Assembly (NCBI RefSeq): GCF_010994095.1
Contig: NZ_WJYO01000006.1
Location: 372,001 to 436,000 of the forward strand
Direction of reading: 5' to 3'
Source: Mumia xiangluensis
Lineage (GTDB): Bacteria > Actinomycetota > Actinomycetes > Propionibacteriales > Nocardioidaceae
Length of the DNA stretch: 64,000 nt
Shown here in pieces: positions 50,655 through 60,563 of the stretch (position 1 is the first letter of the stretch; each line of letters opens with the position of its first letter). Position numbers and translations under genes: made by a program. The notes under the pieces are model-generated. The model had not been told where the DNA came from. It was given only the letters and a program-made list of their open reading frames with translations, and did no database searches.

Positions 50655-52124
50655 GTGCCCGAGCTCTACGTCGACGGCTCGTGGACGAGCGCGCAGGCGG
50701 GCGGCCGCCGCGAGATCCGCTGCCCGGCGGACGGTACGCCGGTCGCCGAGGTCGACGAGGCCACTGCCGAGGACTCGGCGGCCGCGATCGCCGCCGCCCA
50801 CCGCGCGTTCCACGACGGCCCGTGGCCGCACTCCCCCGGTCGCGAGCGCGGCGACCTGCTCCTGAGGGTGGCCGACCTGCTGGAGCGCGACGCGGACGAG
50901 ATCGCCCGCTGGGAGTCCCTCGACACCGGCAAGCGCTTCGTCGAGAGCCAGTACGACGTGGCCGACGTCGTCTCCGTGTTTCGCCACTACGGCCGGGTCG
51001 CCACCGAGGACGCCGGCCGTGTCGTCGACACGGGCAACCCGGACGTCGTCAGCCGTGTCGTCCACGAGCCCGTCGGTGTGTGCGCGCTGATCACGCCGTG
51101 GAACTATCCGCTGCTCCAGGTCTCCTGGAAGGTCGCTCCGTGCCTTGCGGCGGGGAACACGTTCGTCCTCAAGCCCAGCGAGCTGACCCCGCACACCGCG
51201 ATCCACCTGATGCGCCTGCTCGAGGAGGCGGGCCTCCCCGCCGGTGTCTGCAACCTCGTCCTCGGCGCCGGGGCGAGCGCCGGCGCGCCCCTGGCTACCG
51301 ACGGGCGCGTCGACCTGGTCTCGTTCACCGGCGGTCTGCAGACCGGGCGACGGCTGATGGCGGCGGCGTCGGCCACGGTGAAGCGCGTGGCGCTCGAGCT
51401 GGGTGGCAAGAACCCCAACATCGTCTTCGCCGACGCCGACCTCGACGTCGCGCTCGACTTCGCGCTGACGGCGGTCTTCCTCCACTCCGGCCAGGTCTGC
51501 TCTGCCGGAGCCCGTCTCCTGGTCGAGCGGGGCATCCACGACGACTTCGTCGAGCGCCTCGTCGAGCGCGCGACACGGATCCGGTTGGGCGGTCCCTTCG
51601 ACGACGATGCCGAGACCGGGCCACTGACGAGCGCGGACCACCGCGACAAGGTCGAGGCGTACGTCGCGCGCGGCCTCGCCGAGGGTGCGTCCCTGCGCTG
51701 TGGTGGCCGCCGCCCCGACGACCCCGGCCTGGCGGACGGCTTCTACTACCTGCCCACGATCCTCGACGACTGCACCAGCGCGATGTCGGTGACCCAGGAC
51801 GAGTCGTTCGGACCGGTCCTCACCGTCGAGACCTTCGCGGACGAGGACGAAGCGGTGGGCATCGCGAACGACTCGATCTACGGCCTCGCCGGTGCCGTGT
51901 GGACGCAGGACGCGGGCAAGGCGCAGCGCGTCGCAGGCCGCCTTCGGATGGGCACGGTGTGGATCAACGACTACCACCCGTACGTCCCGCAGGCCGAGTG
52001 GGGCGGCTACAAGCAGTCCGGGATCGGCCGTGAGCTCGGCGTCGCCGGCCTCGACGAGTACCGCGAGACCAAGCACGTGTGGCACAACATCCGGCCGGCC
52101 GAGCAGCGCTGGTTCCAGGGATAG
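50655..52124 (+). CDS. Betaine aldehyde dehydrogenase-like aldehyde dehydrogenase
   Basis: 489 residues from a GTG at 50655 with GAGG six bases upstream; an ATG further up lies within the operator and gives a poor N-terminus. Catalytic residues of the ALDH superfamily are present: N150 (ITPWNYP), E248 (ALELGGKNP) and C282 (SGQVCSAG). FGPVLTVETFADEDEAVGIAND and the C-terminal YKQSGIGRELGVAGLDEY follow. It oxidises betaine aldehyde to glycine betaine with NAD(P). It is the first gene of an operon with choline dehydrogenase and the ABC importer. Confidence 0.9.
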   Translation: MPELYVDGSWTSAQAGGRREIRCPADGTPVAEVDEATAEDSAAAIAAAHRAFHDGPWPHSPGRERGDLLLRVADLLERDADEIARWESLDTGKRFVESQYDVADVVSVFRHYGRVATEDAGRVVDTGNPDVVSRVVHEPVGVCALITPWNYPLLQVSWKVAPCLAAGNTFVLKPSELTPHTAIHLMRLLEEAGLPAGVCNLVLGAGASAGAPLATDGRVDLVSFTGGLQTGRRLMAAASATVKRVALELGGKNPNIVFADADLDVALDFALTAVFLHSGQVCSAGARLLVERGIHDDFVERLVERATRIRLGGPFDDDAETGPLTSADHRDKVEAYVARGLAEGASLRCGGRRPDDPGLADGFYYLPTILDDCTSAMSVTQDESFGPVLTVETFADEDEAVGIANDSIYGLAGAVWTQDAGKAQRVAGRLRMGTVWINDYHPYVPQAEWGGYKQSGIGRELGVAGLDEYRETKHVWHNIRPAEQRWFQG

Positions 52125-52151
52125 CAGCAGACGGGGAGAGGCTAGCGAGCA

Positions 52152-53858
52152 ATGGGTGCAGACCGGTTCGACGTCGTCATCGTGGGAGGTGGCTCGGCCG
52201 GCTGCGCACTCGCGAACCGGCTCTCCGCCGACCCCGGCACGTCCGTGCTCGTCCTCGAGGCCGGACGGTCCGACTTCCGCGTCGACCCGTTCATCCACAT
52301 GCCGGCGGCGCTGCCCTTCCCGATCGGCAACCGGCTGTACGACTGGCGCTACGAGACCGATCCCGAGCCGCACCTCGGCGACCGGCGCGTGTTCCACGCC
52401 CGCGGCAAGGTCCTCGGCGGGTCGTCCTCGATCAACGGGATGATCTTCCAGCGCGGCAACCCGATGGACTACGAGCGCTGGGCCGCCGACCCGGGCATGG
52501 AGCGGTGGGACTACCTGCACTGCCTGCCGTACTTCAAGCGGATGGAGACCTGCCTCGCCGGGGCCGACGAGTGGCGCGGCGGCGACGGCCCGCTCGTCCT
52601 CGAGCGCGGGCCTGCCGACAACCCTCTCTTCACCGCGTTCTTCGAGGCGGCGCAGCAGGCCGGCTATCCCTTGACCGACGACGTCAACGGCTACCGCCAG
52701 GAGGGCTTCGCGAAGTTTGACCGCAACGTGCACCGCGGACGCCGGCTGTCCGCCGCTCGCGCGTACCTGCACCCCGTCCGTCGCCGCAAGAACCTCGAGG
52801 TGAGGACGCTCGCGCACGTCACCGGCGTCCGGTTCGACGGCGCTCGTGCGGTCGGCGTCGACTACCTGCGCGGCGGGCGCGTCCGCCGTACGGTCGACGC
52901 CGGTGAGGTCATCCTGTGCGGCGGCGCGATCAACACGCCCCAGGTGTTGCAGCTCTCCGGCGTCGGCGACGAGACGCTCCTGAGGCAGCACGGCATCCCG
53001 GTCGTCCAGCACCTGCCCGGCGTCGGCGAGAACGCGCAGGACCACCTCGAGGTCTACATCCAGTACGCGTCGAAGCAGCCCGTCTCGATCGCCCCCGGCC
53101 TGAAGTGGCGGCGGCGTCCCGGCATCGGCTACCAGTGGCTGGTCCATCGGCGCGGGCTCGGGGCCACCAACCACTTCGAGGGCGGCGGCTTCTGCCGGAG
53201 CAACGCCGATGTCGACTACCCGAACCTGATGTTCCACTTCCTCCCCGTCGCGATCCGGTACGACGGCTCCGCACCGACGCAGGGGCACGGCTACCAGGTG
53301 CACATCGGCCCGATGTACGCCGACACCCGGGGCTGGGTGCGCATCCGCTCGCGCGACCCCAAGGAGCACCCGTCGATCCGGTTCAACTACCTCTCGACCG
53401 CGAACGACCGTCGTGAGTGGGTCGAGGCGGTCCGGGTGGCGCGTGACATCCTCAACCAGCCGGCGTTCGCGCCGTACAACGACGGCGAGCTCTCCCCCGG
53501 CCGGCAGGTCGTCGAGACCGACGAGCAGATCCTCGACTGGGTGCGCGCGGACGCGGAGACCGCCCTGCACCCCTCGTGCACCGCGAAGATGGGCACCGAC
53601 GAGGCGTCCGTCGTCGACCCCTCGTCGATGAAGGTCCACGGGGTCGAGGGCCTGCGTGTGGTCGACGCCTCTGTCTTCCCCTACGTCACCAACGGCAACA
53701 TCTACGCCCCCGTGATGATGGTCGCCGAGAAGGCCGCCGACCTGATCGCCGGCCGTACGCCGCTGCCTCCCGCCGAGGTGCCGTACTACCGCTTTCGCGA
53801 CAGCACTCCCCTCTATCCGCCCGGCGACAGCCGCAACAGCCCGGAGGAACGCTCATGA
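52152..53858 (+). CDS. betA: Choline dehydrogenase (GMC oxidoreductase)
   Basis: 568 residues of the GMC flavoprotein family. The ADP-binding motif is [19 protein letters not shown] with the FAD-ribose contact VLEAG. The first GMC signature is [18 protein letters not shown] and the second is [15 protein letters not shown]. The catalytic His lies in [11 protein letters not shown] near the end. It oxidises choline to betaine aldehyde, the substrate of the upstream enzyme. The stop overlaps the start of the ABC ATPase gene (ATGA). Confidence 0.92.
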   Translation: MGADRFDVVIVGGGSAGCALANRLSADPGTSVLVLEAGRSDFRVDPFIHMPAALPFPIGNRLYDWRYETDPEPHLGDRRVFHARGKVLGGSSSINGMIFQRGNPMDYERWAADPGMERWDYLHCLPYFKRMETCLAGADEWRGGDGPLVLERGPADNPLFTAFFEAAQQAGYPLTDDVNGYRQEGFAKFDRNVHRGRRLSAARAYLHPVRRRKNLEVRTLAHVTGVRFDGARAVGVDYLRGGRVRRTVDAGEVILCGGAINTPQVLQLSGVGDETLLRQHGIPVVQHLPGVGENAQDHLEVYIQYASKQPVSIAPGLKWRRRPGIGYQWLVHRRGLGATNHFEGGGFCRSNADVDYPNLMFHFLPVAIRYDGSAPTQGHGYQVHIGPMYADTRGWVRIRSRDPKEHPSIRFNYLSTANDRREWVEAVRVARDILNQPAFAPYNDGELSPGRQVVETDEQILDWVRADAETALHPSCTAKMGTDEASVVDPSSMKVHGVEGLRVVDASVFPYVTNGNIYAPVMMVAEKAADLIAGRTPLPPAEVPYYRFRDSTPLYPPGDSRNSPEERS

Positions 53859-54889
53859 CGGATGCCGCCCTGACCGTCCGCAACCTGTGGAAGATCTTCG
53901 GCAAGGGTGCCGACCGGATCGTCGGCACGCCCGACGCCGACCTGTCCCGCGCCGACCTCAAGACGAAGACGGGATGCGTGGTCGGTGTCCGTGACGTCTC
54001 GTTCGACGTCGCTCCCGGCGAGGTGTTCGTCGTGATGGGGCTGTCGGGCTCGGGCAAGTCCACGCTCGTACGCTGCCTCACCCGGCTGATCGAGCCGACC
54101 GCGGGGCAGGTCGAGATCGACGGTCACGACATCGTCAAGGCGAGCGAGTCCGAGCTGCGCGAGCTGCGCCGTACCCACGCCTCGATGGTCTTCCAGCACT
54201 TCGGGCTGCTGCCGCACCGCCAGGTGATCGACAACGTCGCGTACGGCCTGGAGGTCCGAGGCATCGGCAAGAAGGAGCGTCGCGCGAAGGCCGGCGAGAT
54301 CGTCGACCTGGTCGGCCTGTCCGGATACGAGCTGTCGTACCCCGACCAGCTGTCGGGCGGCATGCAGCAACGCGTCGGGCTCGCCCGGGCACTGGCCAAC
54401 GATCCCGCTCTGCTCCTGTTCGACGAGCCGTTCTCGGCGCTGGACCCGCTGATCCGCCGGGACATGCAGAACGAGGTGATCCGGCTCCATCACGAGCTCG
54501 GCAAGACGATGGTCTTCATCACCCACGACCTCCAGGAGGCCCTCAAGCTCGGCGACCGCATCCTGATCATGCGCGACGGCGCGATCGTGCAGATCGGCAC
54601 GCCGGACGAGGTGGTCGCGGAGCCTGCCGACGACTACGTCAAGGACTTCACCTCCGAGGTGCCGCGCTCGCACGTGCTCACGTTGCGGTGGGTGATGCGC
54701 GACCCGCGGCCCGACGACTCGAGTGAGGGTCCCGTGATGACCTCCACCACGGTCGTCCGCCAGGCCGCGAAGGCCGCGCTCGCGTCGGCGCATCCGGTTC
54801 GCGTGGTCGACGACGGCGAGCTGGTGGGCATCGTGGACGACGACGCGATCCTCCGTGTGGTGGTCGCCGAGGAGGAGGCGCGCTCGTGA
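53855..54889 (+). CDS. Glycine betaine ABC importer ATPase (ProV/OpuAA-like)
   Basis: 344 residues. Walker A is GLSGSGKST, the Q-loop [12 protein letters not shown], the signature [15 protein letters not shown] and Walker [17 protein letters not shown], followed by [14 protein letters not shown]. The N-terminal [12 protein letters not shown] and the C-terminal extension ([35 protein letters not shown]) are typical; the latter is a reduced CBS-like regulatory domain that senses ionic strength in OpuA. It forms the importer with the next two gene products. Confidence 0.93.
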   Translation: MTDAALTVRNLWKIFGKGADRIVGTPDADLSRADLKTKTGCVVGVRDVSFDVAPGEVFVVMGLSGSGKSTLVRCLTRLIEPTAGQVEIDGHDIVKASESELRELRRTHASMVFQHFGLLPHRQVIDNVAYGLEVRGIGKKERRAKAGEIVDLVGLSGYELSYPDQLSGGMQQRVGLARALANDPALLLFDEPFSALDPLIRRDMQNEVIRLHHELGKTMVFITHDLQEALKLGDRILIMRDGAIVQIGTPDEVVAEPADDYVKDFTSEVPRSHVLTLRWVMRDPRPDDSSEGPVMTSTTVVRQAAKAALASAHPVRVVDDGELVGIVDDDAILRVVVAEEEARS

Positions 54890-56877
54890 GCGTCACAGCC
54901 ACGCGGCCCCGTCTCGAGCCCGGCGCCGCCCCACCACCGGTCCAGGAACGCCGGAAGCTGCCACGCTGGGCGTGGGGACTCGTCGTCGTCGGCGTGTGGA
55001 TCCTGATCTGGGCGTTCACGAAGGGCCAGGACACGCTCCAGATGCCGCAGCGTGCGCACACCGACGTGCAGCAGGCGCTGACCGAGTTCCGCGACGCCGT
55101 CCTCGCCAGTCGCGACACGAACCCGGTCGTCCAGCTGACCTATCAGATCGGCGCCTGGTTCGTGGACCTCGTCAGCTGGCTCCAGCGGCTGGTGTCGATC
55201 CCCGACCTCCCCCGGCCGGTGCCCCAGATCGGGTGGCTCGGCGTCGTCGCGCTCGCGACGTGGGCCGGTCTCGCGGCGGCCGGCTGGCGGATCGCGATCC
55301 TCGTCGGCGCGTCGTTCCTGTCCTTCGGCCTGTTCGGCTACTGGTCGGACTCCATGGACCTGCTGATCATCACCGGCATCGCTGTCACGATCGCGATCCT
55401 GATCGGGATCCCGCTCGCGGTCTACTACGGGACGGCGGGACGCACCGGGGTGAAGGCCGTCACCACCGTGCTCGACCTGATGCAGACGATGCCGACCTTC
55501 GTCTATCTGAGCCCGGTCGTCCTCTTCTTCGGCATCGGCGCCTCGGCCGCCGTCGTGTGCACCGTGATCTATGCCGTGCCTCCGATCATCAGGATCGCCG
55601 GCTACGGCATCCGCAACGTGTCGGCGACGACGATCGAGGCGACCGACTCCTCGGGCCAGACACGCTGGCAACGCCTCACCAAGGTGCAGCTCCCGATGGC
55701 GCGCTCGACCATCGTGGTCGGCATCAACCAGACCACGATGGCGGCGCTGTCGATGGCGACGATCGCAGCCTTCGTCGACGGACCGGGTCTCGGGCAGCCC
55801 GTGCTGTCGGCGCTCTTCCGCAACGACGTCGGCAACGCCTTCGTGCCCGGTGCCCTGATCGTGGTGATCGCGGTGATGCTCGACCGGACGACGACCGCGG
55901 CCAGCGAGGCGTCGGAGAAGGCCGCCCGTGGGCAGATCGACCTCCGCATGCGCCGGCTGGTCCTCGCGGTGACCGGCGTGGGGGCGCTCGTGGCGGTGTG
56001 GATGTCGCGGCAGTTCCTGTGGGCGGCAGAGTTCCCCACCACGTCGTGGGGACCGACGGTCGCCGACGCCGTGGACTCCTTCTTCACCTGGATCACCGAC
56101 ACCTTCGACGGACTCACGCAGGCGGTCGCGGACGCGGTGACCAACGGTCTGCTCAACCCGTTGCAGGACCTCATCGCCGAGTCTCCGTGGTGGCTGACCG
56201 CGCTGGCGATCCTCGCTCTCGCGCTGGTCTTCGGCGGACTCAAGGCACTGCTGCCCACCGTCGTGTGCCTCGTGGGGCTTCGGGTGCTCGGCCTGTGGCA
56301 CGACGCGATGATCACGCTCACGATGGTGCTCGTCGCGACGCTGCTCGTGATGGTGCTCGCGGTGGTGCTGGGTGTCTGGATGGCCCGCCGCAGGATGGTC
56401 GACCTCGCGATCCGGCCGTTCCTCGACGCGGGTCAGACGATCCCGCCGTTCGTCTACCTGATCCCGGTCCTCGCGCTCTTCGGCCCGTCGCGCTTCACGG
56501 CGATCATCGCCGGCGTCGTCTACGCGGCGCCGATCGCGATCAAGCTCGTCGCCGACGGCGTCAGGAACGTGTCGACCACCACGCTGGAGGCGGCACGCTC
56601 GACGGGCTCGACGACCTGGCAGGAGATCACCAAGGTCCAGCTCCCGATGGCGCAGGGATCGCTCGTGCTGGCGGCCAACCAGGGCCTGCTCTACGTCCTG
56701 TCGATGGTCGTGATCGGCGGCATGGTCGGCGCGGGCGCGCTCGGCTACGACATCGTGCTCGGCGCCTCCCGCTCCGAGGAGTGGGGCAAGGGCGCCGCCG
56801 CGGGTATCAGCATCGTCCTTCTCGGGATCATGCTCGACCGGATCATGCGCGCCTCGGCGCGAACCGACACGGATTGA
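54886..56877 (+). CDS. Double-domain betaine ABC permease (ProW-type, fused)
   Basis: 663 residues, about twice a normal ProW. Two BPD permease domains lie in tandem. The first EAA loop is [30 protein letters not shown] (near residue 245) and the second [30 protein letters not shown] (near 565). The matching [18 protein letters not shown] and [18 protein letters not shown] segments show internal duplication. One polypeptide may thus supply both halves of the channel. The N-terminal 30 residues are cytosolic. Start overlaps the ATPase stop by 4 bases. Confidence 0.9.
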   Translation: MSVTATRPRLEPGAAPPPVQERRKLPRWAWGLVVVGVWILIWAFTKGQDTLQMPQRAHTDVQQALTEFRDAVLASRDTNPVVQLTYQIGAWFVDLVSWLQRLVSIPDLPRPVPQIGWLGVVALATWAGLAAAGWRIAILVGASFLSFGLFGYWSDSMDLLIITGIAVTIAILIGIPLAVYYGTAGRTGVKAVTTVLDLMQTMPTFVYLSPVVLFFGIGASAAVVCTVIYAVPPIIRIAGYGIRNVSATTIEATDSSGQTRWQRLTKVQLPMARSTIVVGINQTTMAALSMATIAAFVDGPGLGQPVLSALFRNDVGNAFVPGALIVVIAVMLDRTTTAASEASEKAARGQIDLRMRRLVLAVTGVGALVAVWMSRQFLWAAEFPTTSWGPTVADAVDSFFTWITDTFDGLTQAVADAVTNGLLNPLQDLIAESPWWLTALAILALALVFGGLKALLPTVVCLVGLRVLGLWHDAMITLTMVLVATLLVMVLAVVLGVWMARRRMVDLAIRPFLDAGQTIPPFVYLIPVLALFGPSRFTAIIAGVVYAAPIAIKLVADGVRNVSTTTLEAARSTGSTTWQEITKVQLPMAQGSLVLAANQGLLYVLSMVVIGGMVGAGALGYDIVLGASRSEEWGKGAAAGISIVLLGIMLDRIMRASARTDTD

Positions 56878-56920
56878 CCTCAGGCACGGACTCACACCAG
56901 GAAGCGACGAAGGAGCTCAG

Positions 56921-57916
56921 ATGCACATCGGTGGGAAGCACAGCGGAAGGAAGCAGGGCAGCCGGCTGGCAGCCGCGGCGTGCGCGATGGTCGTGCTCGC
57001 CGGATGCGGCGGCAGCTCGATCGACGACCAGACCAAGGAGAACGAGTCCAAGGCCGGCGGCGGCGACTGCGGCGAGGTCAACATGGCGATCAACCCGTGG
57101 GTCGGGTACGAGGCCAGCGCGTACGTCGTCGGCGCGGTGGCCGAGTCCGAGCTCGGCTGCACCATGAACTACAAGGAGCTCAAGGAGGACGTCTCCTGGC
57201 AGGGCTTCGGCACCGGCGAGGTGGACGTGGTCATCGAGGACTGGGGCCACCCCGACCTCGAGAAGAAGTTCTTCGCCGAGGCCGGTGACGGCAGCGCCGA
57301 GGACTTCGGCCCCAACGGGAACGTCGGAATCATCGGCTGGTTCGTCCCGCCGTGGCTGGCCGAGGAGCACCCCGACATCCTCGAGTACGAGAACCTCAAC
57401 AAGTACGCGAAGGAGTTCTCGACCAGCGAGTCCGGTGGCAAGGGCCAGTTCCTCGGCGCAGACCCGTCGTACGTCCAGTTCGACGAGGCGATCGTCAGCA
57501 ACCTCGGCCTCGACTTCAAGGTGGTCTTCTCCGGCAGCGAGGCCGCGAGCATCACGGCGTTCCAGCAGGCCGAGAAGAACAAGGAGTTCCTGATCGGCTA
57601 CTTCTACGAGCCCCAGTGGCTCTTCGCCGACGTCGATCTGCAGCGGGTGAACCTGCCGGAGTACACCGACGGATGTCAGGACGATCCGGCGAAGGTCGAC
57701 TGCGACTACCCCGAGACCGAGCTCAAGAAGATCGTGTCGACCTCATGGGTCGACGAGGGCGGGCCGGCGGTCGACCTGGTGAAGAACTTCACCTGGACCA
57801 ACGACGACCAGAACCTCGTCGCCAAGTACATCTCCGAGGACGGGATGAAGCCGGCGGACGCGGCGAAGAAGTGGGTCGACGAGAACCAGGACAAGGTCGA
57901 CGCCTGGCTCGGCTGA
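56921..57916 (+). CDS. Betaine-binding lipoprotein (OpuAC/ProX-like)
   Basis: 331 residues. The lipobox LAGC puts the lipidated Cys at position 29, so the protein is tethered to the outer face of the membrane. The OpuAC fold shows aromatic residues suited to quaternary amines: NMAINPWVGYEAS, VVIEDWGHPD and IIGWFVPPWLAEEHPD. The C-terminal helix ends KWVDENQDKVDAWLG. It is the third gene of the importer. A 16-bp terminator hairpin follows, separating it from the dehydrogenase operon. Confidence 0.93.
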   Translation: MHIGGKHSGRKQGSRLAAAACAMVVLAGCGGSSIDDQTKENESKAGGGDCGEVNMAINPWVGYEASAYVVGAVAESELGCTMNYKELKEDVSWQGFGTGEVDVVIEDWGHPDLEKKFFAEAGDGSAEDFGPNGNVGIIGWFVPPWLAEEHPDILEYENLNKYAKEFSTSESGGKGQFLGADPSYVQFDEAIVSNLGLDFKVVFSGSEAASITAFQQAEKNKEFLIGYFYEPQWLFADVDLQRVNLPEYTDGCQDDPAKVDCDYPETELKKIVSTSWVDEGGPAVDLVKNFTWTNDDQNLVAKYISEDGMKPADAAKKWVDENQDKVDAWLG

Positions 57917-57927
57917 GTACTCCGGGC

Positions 57928-57976
57928 GATCACCCGTCACCGGGAGGGGTTGACCCCCTGCCGGTGACGGGTGATC
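57928..57976 (+). terminator. Terminator hairpin of the betaine importer operon
   Basis: gatcacccgtcaccgg (57928-57943) pairs perfectly with ccggtgacgggtgatc (57961-57976). The loop contains a further gggg/cccc stem. There is no T-run, but length and position fit a terminator. Confidence 0.7.
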
Positions 57977-57985
57977 CTGGAGCAA

Positions 57986-58021
57986 GTTTCGCATCACGCA
58001 CCGCGTTGCACCATACGCAAC
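57986..58021 (+). promoter_or_regulatory. Tandem IclR-type operator before the dimethylglycine dehydrogenase gene
   Basis: The strong site GTTGCACCATACGCAAC is at 58005-58021. A weaker one, GTTTCGCATCACGCACC, starts 19 bases earlier (57986-58002). The strong site ends 16 bases before the start codon, directly upstream of the ribosome binding site gggag. Confidence 0.8.
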
Positions 58022-58037
58022 TCACACGGGAGATCAC

Positions 58038-60563
58038 ATGGCCCACGTCCCCAGCCAGGCCAAGGTCGTCGTCATCGGCGCCGGCATCGTCGGCAACAGT
58101 CTCGTCCACCACCTCGCGCAGCTCGGCTGGCGCGACATCGTGCAGCTCGACAAGGGCCCGCTGCCGAACCCCGGCGGATCAACCGGACACGCCTCGAACT
58201 TCATCTTCCCGGTGGACCACTCCCGCGAGATCACCGATCTGACGCTCGACTCGATGCGCCAGTACAAGGAGATGGGAGTCTTCACCGAGTCCGGCGGCTT
58301 CGAGCTGGCCCGGACCGAGGAGCGGATGGAGGAGCTGCGCCGCCGGATGTCCAGCGCGAGGGCGTGGGGTATCGACGCCGAGCTCGTCAGCCCCGAGTTC
58401 GTGAAGGAGAAGGTCCCGTTCATCGAGACCGACCAGTTCATCGGGGCGTTCTGGACCCCGAGCGTCGGTGTCGTCGACTCGCTCCGGGCCGGCACCCTCA
58501 TGCGCGAGAGCGCACTCGCGACAGGAGCGCTGACGGTCGTGCCAGGCGTGGAGGTCACGGGCCTCGACGTCGAGGAGGGCGCTGACGGCCACCGCCGCAT
58601 CTCCCGCGTACGGACGACCGACGGCGACATCGAGGCGGAGCACGTGGTGATCGCCTGCGGTGTGTGGAGCCCGAAGATCGGCGCCATGGCCGGCGTCTCG
58701 ATCCCGCTGACGCCCGCCGTGCACCAGATGATCAGCGTCGGCCCCTGCCCGCAGCTCGCCGCGACCGACGGCGAGATCAGCTTCCCGATCGTCCGCGACA
58801 TGGACACGTTCTGCTACGAGCGCCAGCACGGTGCCGACATGGAGGTCGGGTCGTACGCGCACCGCGCGATCCTCTACGAGCCCGAGGAGATCCCCTCGAT
58901 CGAGCAGGCCAAGCTGTCGCCGACGGAGATGCCGTTCACGTCCGACGACTTCGACCCTCAGCTCGAGCAGGCGTACGAGCTGATGCCCGACCTGCTGGGC
59001 GCCGAGGGTGCCGAGATGCGCTACGCGATCAACGGCCTCCTCTCCCTCACCGCCGACGGGAGCCCGATCCTCGGCGAGAGCCACGTGAAGGGTCTGTGGA
59101 CCGCGGCGGCCGTCTGGATCAAGGAGGGACCGGGGGTCGGGCGCGCGGTCGCGGAGTGGATGGTCCGCGGCCACTCCGAGATCGACGTCAGTCACAGCGA
59201 CATCGCCCGCTTCCACCCGCACCAGCTGCGCAGGGAGCACACCAAGCTGCGGACGACCGAGGCGTTCATCAAGACGTACGGCATCGTGCACCCCGCCGAG
59301 CAGTACGAGTCCGACCGTCCGCAGCGACTCGCTCCGATGCACGCGTCGCAGCAGAAGCTCGGTGCGGTCTTCTTCGAGACCGGCGGCTGGGAGCGGCCCC
59401 ACTGGTACGAGTCCAACGCCGGCCTCCTCGACGAGTACGGCGACGCCGTGATGCCGCGCGAGCACGAGTGGGACGCCCGCTGGTGGAGCCCGATCATCAA
59501 CGCCGAGCACCTGCGGATGCGCGAGGCGGCAGGCGTGATCGACCTCTCGGCGTTCGAGGTCTTCGACATCGAGGGCCCCGGAGCGCTCGACACCGTGCAG
59601 GTGACCTGCGTCGCCCAGTGCGACGTACAGGTCGGCAAGGTCGTCTACACGCCCGTCCTCGACGCTGCCGGCGGGTTCAGGTCCGACCTCACCGTGATGC
59701 GGCTCGGCGAGGACCACTTCCGGGTCGTCACCGGCGCCGCTCACGGGCCCGCGGACCGACAGTGGTTCGCCGACCACGTCCCCGCCGACGGCGCGACCAC
59801 CCTGACGTCCCGCACCGACGACATCTCCACGATCGGCGTGTGGGGTCCGAGGGCGCGCGACATCCTCGCGGGTCTCACCTCCGACGACGTCAGCGACGCG
59901 GGCTTCGGCTTCCTCTCGTGCCGCGAGATCCCGCTGAACGGCACCACGGTGCTCGCCTCGAGGATCTCCTACGTCGGTGAGCTGGGCTGGGAGCTGTACG
60001 TCGGGAAGGACGACGCTGCGGCGGTCTGGGACGCCCTGCTCGAAGCCGGCTCGTCGTACGGCGCGGTCCCGGTCGGCATCGGCGTCTACGGCACCACGGG
60101 CCGGATCGAGAAGGGCTACCGCGCGTTCGGGTTCGAGCTCGACGGCGAGCGCAGCATCGTCGAGGCGGCGATGCAGCGGCCGAAGGTGAAGGCCGCCGAG
60201 TTCGTCGGGAAGGCCGCCTACCTCGCGCAGCGCGACGCACCGCCCGCCGCCGTGCTGTGCACGATGACCGTCGACAACCACGTCTCGGCCTCGGGCACGA
60301 GGCGCTACATGCTCGGCGGTGAGCCGATCCTCACCCGCGAGGGCGGCACCCTGACCGACGACCACGGCCACCACCCGTACGTCACCACTGCCGGGTCCGC
60401 ACCGTCGTTGGGCCAGCACCTCCTGCTCGCCTACCTGCCGCCGGACGAGGCACACCTCGGCAACGAGCTCGCCGTGTCCTACATGGAAGAGCTCTACCCG
60501 GTGACGGTGAGGTCGGTGGACGCGACCGGCCTGTGGGATCCCGCGAACGAGAGGATCCGCTGA
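58038..60563 (+). CDS. Dimethylglycine/sarcosine dehydrogenase-type flavoprotein (FAD-GcvT fusion)
   Basis: 841 residues. The DAO-type FAD domain begins KVVVIGAGIVGNSLVHHLAQLG; H51 in GSTGHASNF is at the position of the covalent FAD His of dimethylglycine dehydrogenases. A FAO_M linker is followed by a GcvT folate-binding half: EHLRMREAAGVIDLSAFEVFDIEGPGA, then SRISYVGELGWELYV, PVGIGVYGTTGRIEKGYRAFG and a GCV_T_C end. It oxidises dimethylglycine (perhaps also sarcosine) and passes the methyl group to THF as methylene-THF. The two Etf genes next to it supply its electron acceptor. Confidence 0.9.
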   Translation: MAHVPSQAKVVVIGAGIVGNSLVHHLAQLGWRDIVQLDKGPLPNPGGSTGHASNFIFPVDHSREITDLTLDSMRQYKEMGVFTESGGFELARTEERMEELRRRMSSARAWGIDAELVSPEFVKEKVPFIETDQFIGAFWTPSVGVVDSLRAGTLMRESALATGALTVVPGVEVTGLDVEEGADGHRRISRVRTTDGDIEAEHVVIACGVWSPKIGAMAGVSIPLTPAVHQMISVGPCPQLAATDGEISFPIVRDMDTFCYERQHGADMEVGSYAHRAILYEPEEIPSIEQAKLSPTEMPFTSDDFDPQLEQAYELMPDLLGAEGAEMRYAINGLLSLTADGSPILGESHVKGLWTAAAVWIKEGPGVGRAVAEWMVRGHSEIDVSHSDIARFHPHQLRREHTKLRTTEAFIKTYGIVHPAEQYESDRPQRLAPMHASQQKLGAVFFETGGWERPHWYESNAGLLDEYGDAVMPREHEWDARWWSPIINAEHLRMREAAGVIDLSAFEVFDIEGPGALDTVQVTCVAQCDVQVGKVVYTPVLDAAGGFRSDLTVMRLGEDHFRVVTGAAHGPADRQWFADHVPADGATTLTSRTDDISTIGVWGPRARDILAGLTSDDVSDAGFGFLSCREIPLNGTTVLASRISYVGELGWELYVGKDDAAAVWDALLEAGSSYGAVPVGIGVYGTTGRIEKGYRAFGFELDGERSIVEAAMQRPKVKAAEFVGKAAYLAQRDAPPAAVLCTMTVDNHVSASGTRRYMLGGEPILTREGGTLTDDHGHHPYVTTAGSAPSLGQHLLLAYLPPDEAHLGNELAVSYMEELYPVTVRSVDATGLWDPANERIR

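Noticed and set aside
50529-53639. Open frame of 1036 codons on the minus strand
   Set aside because: It is antisense to the clear aldehyde dehydrogenase and choline dehydrogenase genes, is full of Arg/Asp/Val low-complexity sequence and has no domain. Such shadow frames are expected in high-GC DNA.
54634-56895. Open frame of 753 codons on the minus strand opposite the betaine permease
   Set aside because: Antisense shadow of a duplicated, strongly conserved permease; His/Arg/Asp-rich nonsense composition.
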